From Halalkalicoccus jeotgali B3 (lineage in GTDB: Archaea > Halobacteriota > Halobacteria > Halobacteriales > Halalkalicoccaceae), in NCBI RefSeq assembly GCF_000196895.1, contig NC_014300.1:1-44576 (forward strand): 44,576 nucleotides of DNA. Direction: 5' to 3'. A program made the position numbers and the translations under genes. Shown piece after piece: positions 30,209 through 36,488 of this stretch. Under the pieces are notes generated by a model that was not told the origin of the DNA, ran no database searches, and was given only the letters and a program-made list of their open reading frames with translations. The first letter of the stretch is position 1. Each line of letters opens with the position of its first letter.

Positions 30209-30454
30209 ATGAAATCGTACACGACTCCCGACATCCCCGAAGCTATGTGGGTCCACTGGCGACGGCTCACCCCACACGAGCAGTCGCTACCGCCCCGATC
30301 GAGGCGGCTCTATGCGGCCGACGTAGCTTGCGCACAAAAACACGGACAAGGGATAATCGAAACCGCCATCGAGGAGGGGTTGATCGATGAGCAAGACATT
30401 CAAGACGCCTTCGACATCGAGTACCCAGACGACTACAACTCAGACAGTGAGTAA
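30209..30454 (+). CDS. Small acidic protein of unknown function
   Basis: An 81-residue soluble acidic protein (WVHWRRLTPHEQSLPPRSRRLYAADV, then EEGLIDEQDIQDAFDIEYPDD). It has no membrane segment or known motif. The ATG 30209 is the first gene transcribed divergently from the transfer operon. It overlaps the following membrane-protein gene by 68 bases in another frame. No family recognised. Confidence 0.6.
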   Translation: MKSYTTPDIPEAMWVHWRRLTPHEQSLPPRSRRLYAADVACAQKHGQGIIETAIEEGLIDEQDIQDAFDIEYPDDYNSDSE

Positions 30455-30671
30455 CCCCATCGATACGGCCGAGCGCAAAGGCGCGAATATCCTCGCCTAC
30501 GCCGTCGCTATGGTCGGGGTCTTCGCCGTACTCAACGGCGGGTTTCTCCCCGGCGGGCTCTTTCTCGCCGGGGCGTTCGTCCTCATGCCACGGTTCCCGC
30601 TCTTTGGCGAGCTCCCGCAGTTCGTCGGCTGGATCTTGATCGCTATCGCGTTCACGACACTCCCCTCGTAA
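30387..30671 (+). CDS. Small two-helix membrane protein
   Basis: A 94-residue protein with a Ser/Thr-rich head and two hydrophobic helices (near 35-58 and 60-92) joined by a short loop. It overlaps the preceding gene and ends four bases before the beta-helix lipoprotein start, so the three are an operon. The pairing with an exported lipoprotein suggests an accessory or immunity-type membrane partner. No family recognised. Confidence 0.6.
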   Translation: MSKTFKTPSTSSTQTTTTQTVSNPIDTAERKGANILAYAVAMVGVFAVLNGGFLPGGLFLAGAFVLMPRFPLFGELPQFVGWILIAIAFTTLPS

Positions 30672-30675
30672 CGCG

Positions 30676-31998
30676 ATGGCCACCGAAATCACCACCCCAA
30701 CAGACGCGAGTCCGTCACTCTCACTCTCGAGGCGGGCGTTCCTCGCCAGCGCTACCGTCGGGATCACGGGCGGGCTCGCCGGCTGTACGGACGACGCCGG
30801 ATCAAGTGGACGTGGAGGGATCTCGTCCTCAAAGCGCGCGGCCGGGGGGGTCGGCGCGGGGTTTGCCTACCAAACCCCCGCCATTACACGAAAACAGGCG
30901 ACACATATCGCACGCACACCCGATCAATTCGACGCCGCTCTCGACGCTGCTACGCCCGACAACCTCGTTATCGTTTGGATCCCCGCCGACGCTGCTATCG
31001 ACTATACGGGCCGCTCCCGTCGCGTCAGTAACGCTGTAATCGCGTCCTCGAGATCGACAAGTCACGCGGGCGGGCTCCTGTACAGCAACGATATGGGCGG
31101 TACGTCGTCGGCCTACCGTGGTGGCGAGGTTGACGGTGTCCTGAAGCTCGGCGAGAACTCCCGCATGACCGGCGTTCGATACCGCGGCCCGACAAGTGCA
31201 ACGTGGAACCACCCGCTGTATCCGGGCTATATCCCCTTCGGGAGCGGGAACGCGGCTCGACGAGAGGAGTACCGTTCGCAGCGCCATTCTCGAGGCCTCA
31301 GTATCACCGCCGGAAGTGTCCGCGTCGACAACTGCGAAATCTTCGGCTGGAGCACTCAAGGGATCTCGGTCAACTGTCCGCGTAGCTACGGTCGGGAGCG
31401 GGAACAGTCGTATCCCGGGATCCAGAACTGCTCAATTCATGACTGTGGCCTCAGCGGCTACGGCTACGGTGTTGAGGTCAACGTCGGCCATCCGATCATT
31501 CAGCGCTGTTTCTTCAACGGGTGTCGCCACATGATCGCCGGCGAGGGATATCCTGATTGTTCGTACTCCGTTGAGGGGAGTTTCTTCGGCCCCGCTGGGA
31601 GCCTCTTTCCCCTCGATATGCACAACCTCGCCGAGAATATCGGCGGGACTACCAACCCCGACGACTACCGCTATCGGTACCGCTCAGGGGGACTCATTCG
31701 CGTGCTCAACTGTACGGTTGCGTTCTCTCATGTGATCAATATCGCCGCCTCGAGTTCGCTCAGTGCTGGCGGGAATCCCTTTGCCGGGAATCAGACCTCT
31801 GCTATCGGTATCGGCGGCCTTCCCGCTCAGGGCGTTGTCGTCCAGGGCTGCCGGTTCGTCCATGATGGCCCCGGGTCCGCGTTTACTGTCGGACTGCTCC
31901 CGCGCCACGCCGAGACTGATCAGTATGGGCTCGCTCGCTGGGAAACCAAGAACAATCAATTCGGCCTTCGGGCGGACTTCCCCGTCGGCCAACCTTAG
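30676..31998 (+). CDS. Tat lipoprotein with right-handed beta-helix fold
   Basis: A 440-residue exported protein. It has a twin-arginine signal (SRRAFLASATVGITGG), a lipobox LAGC at 34-37 with Cys37, and a Gly/Ser linker to about 65. The remainder consists of repeated short strands with many Asn, Cys and Gly (GLSITAGSVRVDNCEIFG, IQNCSIHDCGLSGYG, IIQRCFFNGCRH), the pectate-lyase-like parallel beta-helix pattern. Such domains often bind or cut polysaccharide or form surface tips. It could be an adhesin or cell-envelope enzyme for mating, because it is divergent from the T4SS-like operon. Catalytic residues cannot be assigned. Confidence 0.8.
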   Translation: MATEITTPTDASPSLSLSRRAFLASATVGITGGLAGCTDDAGSSGRGGISSSKRAAGGVGAGFAYQTPAITRKQATHIARTPDQFDAALDAATPDNLVIVWIPADAAIDYTGRSRRVSNAVIASSRSTSHAGGLLYSNDMGGTSSAYRGGEVDGVLKLGENSRMTGVRYRGPTSATWNHPLYPGYIPFGSGNAARREEYRSQRHSRGLSITAGSVRVDNCEIFGWSTQGISVNCPRSYGREREQSYPGIQNCSIHDCGLSGYGYGVEVNVGHPIIQRCFFNGCRHMIAGEGYPDCSYSVEGSFFGPAGSLFPLDMHNLAENIGGTTNPDDYRYRYRSGGLIRVLNCTVAFSHVINIAASSSLSAGGNPFAGNQTSAIGIGGLPAQGVVVQGCRFVHDGPGSAFTVGLLPRHAETDQYGLARWETKNNQFGLRADFPVGQP

Positions 31999-32573
31999 CT
32001 TCGCGTTTGGACGTTCTTCGCGATCTCGTAATCCGTCGCCCCGCTGAGCTCGCTCCCCCTCGCGCTGATCGTAAACTCCCATGAGTCGCCCGGCTGTAAT
32101 CCGGTGGTCCCTCCCAGTGCTGGCCGTCCGAGCTGCTCGTCTCCCTCCAAGAACTGAACCTCGAGGTCTATCGTCACTGGTTCGTCCCCCTCGTTCGTCG
32201 CCGTCCCCGTCACTGTCGCCATGTTAGACTCTATGACAAGCTCAGTGTCAGACAGTGTAACATCCTCCGCCGTCGGCGTTGTATCCGGGGCGCTCTCGTT
32301 GATCGCACTCTCATTTGTCTCCGGTCCCTCTGGTTCCGGTTCCGGGTCTGCCGCCGCTGGTTGACTTTCGTTCTCGACGTCCACCCTACTCGCCTCGGGT
32401 GCCGTTCCGTTCTCGTCGATACTCCCGCCCGTCTCGTTTCCGTCGCTCTCAGCATTGGACTGGGCGCCCTTCTCGTCGCCCTCGGTATCTCGAGTGAATA
32501 GCCACGTCGTCACTCCCGTTACGGCCATGCCTACTGCCGTCGCTGCTCCCGCGATAATCCCTCTCCGTTTCAT
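31995..32573 (-). CDS. Exported FxLYD-like protein
   Basis: A 192-residue protein with a signal-like start (MKRRGIIAGAATAVGMAVTGVTTWLF), a long acidic Asn/Pro/Glu linker (about 30-110), and a C-terminal beta-sandwich (DTELVIESNMATVTGTATNEGD ... WEFTISARGSEL) that resembles the FxLYD domain. It is probably membrane-anchored, facing outside. Its stop overlaps the convergent beta-helix gene by a few bases. It may be a surface partner of that protein. Confidence 0.7.
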   Translation of the reverse strand: MKRRGIIAGAATAVGMAVTGVTTWLFTRDTEGDEKGAQSNAESDGNETGGSIDENGTAPEASRVDVENESQPAAADPEPEPEGPETNESAINESAPDTTPTAEDVTLSDTELVIESNMATVTGTATNEGDEPVTIDLEVQFLEGDEQLGRPALGGTTGLQPGDSWEFTISARGSELSGATDYEIAKNVQTRS

Positions 32574-32763
32574 TGTTCTCTATTCTTTCTGATACTTCTA
32601 TTACTCTGTTCGCTTTGCCACTCCCGGCCGTCGGCCTGAGACTGATTCGGGCCACTTTCTCCACCGCTACCGCACAACAACAGCATTCGGCTGGCTGAAT
32701 ATGGTGCAGGTCCATGCATGATCTTACGTTACTGTTTTACATGCAGCGGTGCATTAAATTCCT

Positions 32764-33213
32764 ATGGTAGATCTCGATGAACTGGCCGTCGAACTGAGTA
32801 GAAAACAAGAACGTATACTGTTGCTAATGTTTCGTCACGGCGAACTCAAAAGTCGCGAAGTAGGCGAGCTGACTCAGTTCTCGCGGGGGTCGAAGAACCA
32901 CCAACTCGGTGTCCTGTTAGACCGCGAGTTAATCGAGATTATCGGGTGGGACGAGGACGCCGGGCGCGACGGCGAGCGGATACTCGGGTTAACGGACACC
33001 GGCCGCGATCTCGTTGAGCAGCATCTCACTGAGAAAGGCGAGCGGCCCGACGAGTACCGGCTCCGCGTCGAGCGCCTAGAGGACGACGTCGACGAACTTG
33101 AAACTGAAAACGAGCAACTCAAGGACGAACTCGAATCGCTCCGGCAGGACCACGAGGAACTCTACGAAAAACATCGGGGGCTCGTTGACACGCTCGAAAA
33201 CGAACTATTCTGA
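32764..33213 (+). CDS. Winged-helix DNA-binding protein with C-terminal coiled coil
   Basis: A 149-residue protein. The first 85 residues form a winged helix (LSRKQERILLLMFRHGELKSREVGELT, then SKNHQLGVLLDRELIEII). Residues 98-148 are a regular coiled coil (RVERLEDDVDELETENEQLKDELESL). It should dimerise and regulate neighbouring genes. It is convergent with the 33443 gene, and 230 bases separate them with no further gene; that gap contains a 7-bp inverted repeat pair (cccctac at 33381 and gtagggg at 33430). Confidence 0.75.
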   Translation: MVDLDELAVELSRKQERILLLMFRHGELKSREVGELTQFSRGSKNHQLGVLLDRELIEIIGWDEDAGRDGERILGLTDTGRDLVEQHLTEKGERPDEYRLRVERLEDDVDELETENEQLKDELESLRQDHEELYEKHRGLVDTLENELF

Positions 33214-33442
33214 CGCCGCGAATCCATGAGCAACGGGTAACGAACTACTTTCAGAGTCGAGATACGAATCGGACGACTGACCCGTCACTCACAGCAGCAC
33301 CCCGACGCCGCCCCCGAGATCGAGGTGCGATTTGTGGGTTCAGGCGCGAGTGCGCGCGAGGCAGCATCTCGGCGGTTATACCCCTACCTATCGGTCCTCA
33401 AGACGGGGAAGCAAGGAGTGGTCACAGGGGTAGGGGGAGTGG

Positions 33443-34603
33443 TTAGATATCCTCGCCTCCGTCCGTCGCGACCTCCGCGTTCATGAGTGCGTCCATCTCG
33501 GCGGCTGCGTCCGACGTGATCGTCTCCCGTTCATCGTTGTCGTCTTGACCCTCCTGGTCGTGATCGTCCTGCTGGGCGTGGTCGGAGCCAGTTGAATCAA
33601 TCTCACTCGACTGGGAGGAGGACTGAGATCGTGTCTGTCGAGAGGACCCGCCCGATTTCCCGAGGATCTTCTTCTTGCTCTTTGTGTCGCGGAACCCGAA
33701 CCCGTCCTGATTGGCGATCTCGGTAGCGAGTTCGTCGGCGTGATCCCACGACCAAGCGCCGTCGAGAACCGAGGATTGGATCTCGGAGACGCTCATAGCC
33801 CTTGCGTTACGGTGAAGCGCGATCTTGATACCTTGGATCCGCTCGTCCCGATCGAGGACAGCAGCGGGTTTCCGGTCGATCGGTGGCGAGTGCGGATCAA
33901 TGTCCAGACCGACCCTCGCGCCGACCTCCTCCAAGCGCGATTCGTGAATGTACAGATCGGCGTCGTCGGGATGATACACTAACTCGAGGTCATCGAGAAC
34001 GTCCGGGAGGTACTTGTCAATCGTCGGTTGCGACGATCCGGCGACGTCCTCGATCGCCTCGATAAGTGTCTCCTCGGAAATGTTCCTGTCCAATCCAACG
34101 GTGCCCCTGATCCGATCGCAGATGACCTCGTGCTTCTCTGCCGGGGTCGTGGGGTTGCGTTCCTGCTCCTGCTCCTGTTCGTAATCGTCCTGCTGCTCAA
34201 GCTTCTCCGCGATCCTGCCGAGTCGGCCACCCTCCCGATACTCGCGAATCGCGTACGCGAACATGACACCGGGGTTCTCGCCGTTGGATCGGGCGAACGA
34301 GGAAAACGCCTCCTTCGTTGGTGGGTGGACCCCCACTCGGACCCGGCACTTCTCCTGTTCGGAGAGCGGGGTCGTAGTTGCGTTTGTTTTTTCTATCTCT
34401 GATGGACCCCCAGTCTGGAGGGTGTCGGAAATCTCCTTTTCGACCTCTGCGAACTCGTCGATATCCATGTACTGCCGCATCGCTTGACTGGCGATAATTC
34501 CGCCGTAGAGGGCGATATCGCCCCATTTCTCTTGCATGAGGTTGCAGTACCGTTCCCACTCCTTAGCAGGAACGAGCCAGTCAAGATCGGTAAGATACGT
34601 CAT
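33443..34603 (-). CDS. Ribbon-helix-helix-like DNA-binding protein, partition-type
   Basis: A 386-residue protein. Residues about 86-130 have the look of a ribbon-helix-helix (CRVRVGVHPPTKEAFSSFA, then GVMFAYAIREYREGG). Later a winged-helix-like stretch (TLIEAIEDVAGSSQPTIDKYLPDVL) is followed by an acidic, Ser/Gln/Asp-rich tail. No known catalytic motif was seen. Three copies of the 9-mer ctaccacta lie just upstream of the ATG, which suggests self-regulation or a partition site. Plasmid partition or copy control is a fair guess; the function is not known. TTG 34606 is an alternative start. Confidence 0.65.
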   Translation of the reverse strand: MTYLTDLDWLVPAKEWERYCNLMQEKWGDIALYGGIIASQAMRQYMDIDEFAEVEKEISDTLQTGGPSEIEKTNATTTPLSEQEKCRVRVGVHPPTKEAFSSFARSNGENPGVMFAYAIREYREGGRLGRIAEKLEQQDDYEQEQEQERNPTTPAEKHEVICDRIRGTVGLDRNISEETLIEAIEDVAGSSQPTIDKYLPDVLDDLELVYHPDDADLYIHESRLEEVGARVGLDIDPHSPPIDRKPAAVLDRDERIQGIKIALHRNARAMSVSEIQSSVLDGAWSWDHADELATEIANQDGFGFRDTKSKKKILGKSGGSSRQTRSQSSSQSSEIDSTGSDHAQQDDHDQEGQDDNDERETITSDAAAEMDALMNAEVATDGGEDI

Positions 34604-34629
34604 CAAGAAGTCACCTCCACAACAGGACT

Positions 34630-34670
34630 GCTACCACTAGTAGTGGTAGCGGTCTCACCAACTACCACTA
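34630..34670. promoter_or_regulatory. Iteron-like repeats upstream of the RHH-like gene
   Basis: The 9-mer ctaccacta occurs directly at 34631-34639 and 34662-34670, and inverted (tagtggtag) at 34641-34649. The first pair makes a perfect palindrome with 9-bp arms at 34630-34650. The two direct copies are 31 bases apart, about three helical turns. They cover the expected TATA region of the gene starting at 34603. Confidence 0.7.
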
Positions 34671-34684
34671 CTAACGGGAGTACA

Positions 34685-34710
34685 GTGGTGGTGGTGGTGG
34701 TGGTGGTGGT
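34685..34710. repeat. GTG trinucleotide repeat
   Basis: Eight and two-thirds tandem copies of gtg in a row. It lies 14 bases after the iteron-like repeats, in a 232-base gap that has no gene. It may vary in length between isolates. Confidence 0.9.
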
Positions 34711-34835
34711 TGGGTGGTTGCTGACCCCGTCTTGTTTGTTAGGGCCTCTTCCTGCCGTTTTCCCGTCTTGAGGGGGTTCTTCTCTACCCTCCCCACACTC
34801 TCGTCCGTCCGAGATAGAAAAAATAAACGCTCCTG

Positions 34836-35054
34836 TCATTCGTCCCCCACCTCGGTTGAAACGGTCGTGACTTCATGACATCGCGGACACTCAACCGTCG
34901 GGCTGGTGGTCGTATCGGTCGGGAGAATCACTCCACAGGTCGGACAAGTGATCGTACCAAGGTCCCAACTGGTTGGACCATCCGACGTGTCATTTGCGTT
35001 GGTTTCCGATTCGACTCTCGCGGTCTTAGATGCGTCTATAGCGTTGCTCGACAT
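34836..35054 (-). CDS. Small zinc-ribbon protein
   Basis: A 72-residue protein with a classic two-CxxC zinc ribbon (TCPTCGVIL ... VECPRCHEV) in its C-terminal half and a Ser/Thr/Asp-rich head. ATG 35054 was chosen over an earlier in-frame start. It may bind nucleic acid or another small protein. The 35055-35254 gap holds no gene. Confidence 0.65.
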   Translation of the reverse strand: MSSNAIDASKTARVESETNANDTSDGPTSWDLGTITCPTCGVILPTDTTTSPTVECPRCHEVTTVSTEVGDE

Positions 35055-35254
35055 TTGTGGGCTCGTAACTGCGTGGCGTCGCCCACCGAACAATTAAAGG
35101 CATCTGAGCCCCGATAGGAAAGTGACCTGTCGAGGCCGCAACCATAGATGGAATTGTCCGGCAGGGATCCGCATATGCGTTGACGACGTTTCGCCTCCGG
35201 CCCTAAACCGGGGGGAACCTTTTCATGGTTCATCGTTGTGATGGAGAGTAGTTA

Positions 35255-35521
35255 TTACTCTTTGAGTTGCCAGAGTCGCGCGTTTGCGACCTTCCGGCTC
35301 GTGATGGGTGAGTTCTCGTTGTCTTCGAACCGACGGAGCGCTGAATAGACGGTGTCGTAGTTCGCGTCGAGCGCATCAACGATCTCTTGAGTACCGGCGG
35401 CACCGTCGAGATCGCGGATCGTCTCGATATAATCCGTTTCTTCGTACTTTGTAGCGTAGCGCCCGGAGTCGGGGTCACGCTCTCGCCCATCCTTGACCAT
35501 CGTGACCTGGTTTGCTCCCAT
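35255..35521 (-). CDS. Small winged-helix regulator
   Basis: An 88-residue helix-turn-helix protein. It has DYIETIRDLDGAAGTQEIVDALDANYDTVYSALRRFED, which is a winged helix of the PadR/MarR-like kind, then a short basic C-terminus. ATG 35521 lies about 25-30 bases after a strong TATA (ttatataa) on the minus strand. A 24-bp palindrome lies 68 bases upstream, so it is a good candidate for its own binding site. It is divergent from the SWIM-domain gene at 35694. Confidence 0.75.
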   Translation of the reverse strand: MGANQVTMVKDGRERDPDSGRYATKYEETDYIETIRDLDGAAGTQEIVDALDANYDTVYSALRRFEDNENSPITSRKVANARLWQLKE

Positions 35522-35545
35522 CACAGATAGTTGTGTTGTACCTCT

Positions 35546-35557
35546 CTTATATAAAAC
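35546..35557 (-). promoter_or_regulatory. TATA box of the small winged-helix regulator
   Basis: On the minus strand this reads gttttatataag, a near-ideal archaeal TATA box. It is centred about 30 bases before the ATG at 35521, consistent with a leaderless or nearly leaderless transcript. Confidence 0.75.
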
Positions 35558-35588
35558 CCACCCAGATAGGTTTGATGGTAAACTTTTT

Positions 35589-35612
35589 ACCTTCACAAGT
35601 ACTTGTGAAGGT
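35589..35612. promoter_or_regulatory. 24-bp perfect palindrome (probable operator)
   Basis: The 24 bases accttcacaag/tacttgtgaaggt are self-complementary throughout. The site lies between the divergent 35521 and 35694 genes, beyond the TATA of the first. It is likely the operator of the winged-helix protein. Confidence 0.8.
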
Positions 35613-35617
35613 TAGGG

Positions 35618-35693
35618 AAGCCCGGTCCTGTTGGGCGTTGAATCGCCCCGGTGATAGGACACCGAGGCCGGGTTTCTCTGGATCAGGAAACCC
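35618..35693 (+). promoter_or_regulatory. Leader able to form two mutually exclusive hairpins
   Basis: On the + strand, aagcccgg (35618-35625) can pair with ccgggttt (35668-35675). Inside it, gtcct (35625-35629) pairs with aggac (35656-35660) and gggcg/cgccc (35633-35637/35644-35648) forms a 6-base-loop hairpin. Alternatively gggtttc (35670-35676) pairs with gaaaccc (35687-35693), which ends right before the ATG at 35694. Both use the same ggg tt bases, so they cannot form together. This resembles a translational or transcriptional switch, but no known riboswitch was recognised. Confidence 0.5.
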
Positions 35694-36251
35694 ATGAACA
35701 CGAACACAACGCCAACGAAAGAAGGTATCGACAAGCGAACGATCCGCGCCGCAACAGAGAGCATGAGCATCGACCGCCATGCCGGTGAGGCCGGCGAGGT
35801 CGACGTCTACAGCGAGAGCGGCTCAGTGTACCGCGTGTGCCTGATCACCGAAACGTGCGAGTGTCCCAGCGACACGTATCAAGACGGTGCGTGCAAGCAC
35901 CAGCGCCGCGTCGAGATGGCACTCGGCCAGCACGACGTGCCGAATCTCGACGAGGAGACGGATGTCGAGCTGATGATCGCCGCTCGCGAGCAGTATCGCG
36001 GGCTAGGCGATTCGACGGTCGAGCACCGTCCGGCTGACGATGCTGTAGTTGTGACCGACGGCGGTGTTGCGACCGAGAGCCCCATGCAGGACACTGACGT
36101 CAACGAGCCGACAATCACCGGGCCGTGGACGGAACCGGCCGAGCAGGGTGGTGCGGAGTACTGGCGGTGCGAAGACTGTGGGCGCGAATCGCTCCGACGT
36201 GGGGACGTCGAGCGCTCGGAGTTCCACGCTGAGGAGTGCGTGCTCCGATGA
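35694..36251 (+). CDS. SWIM zinc-finger protein
   Basis: A 185-residue protein. It holds a SWIM motif, CECPSDTYQDGACKH (CxC, then CxH), near residues 52-70, preceded by a short strand region. The C-terminal end has a second Cys/His cluster (WRCEDCGRESL ... EFHAEEC). SWIM domains bind DNA or proteins. ATG 35694 comes directly after the switch-like leader described separately. The partner is unknown. The 36252-36488 gap holds no gene; it contains a catctc/gagatg inverted repeat near 36354. Confidence 0.78.
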   Translation: MNTNTTPTKEGIDKRTIRAATESMSIDRHAGEAGEVDVYSESGSVYRVCLITETCECPSDTYQDGACKHQRRVEMALGQHDVPNLDEETDVELMIAAREQYRGLGDSTVEHRPADDAVVVTDGGVATESPMQDTDVNEPTITGPWTEPAEQGGAEYWRCEDCGRESLRRGDVERSEFHAEECVLR

Positions 36252-36488
36252 GTCCCGAGGACGACAACTGAGAGGAATTGGCGAGCGAATCCAGACAGTG
36301 GTTCTCTTTATTTGCCGACAATAGATATAAATCTCGTTCAAAATACACGACGCGCATCTCGCAGAGATGTAAGTTCAGGGAGGATCGCTATATCGGACAA
36401 TACAGGAGGAGTATTCTCCATACAATTTTGGGGGTGCGAGAACTGGATTGATACTATCAATCAGAGGTGCGTTCGTCAGTTACACTAC

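Noticed and set aside
33300-33440. Possible tRNA or attachment site (gggttcaggcg...)
   Set aside because: No cloverleaf arms could be paired; only a weak 7-bp inverted repeat is present.
20540-36488. Direct repeats marking the ends of an integrated transfer element
   Set aside because: Compared 20540-20700 with 36250-36490 and saw no shared sequence of useful length.
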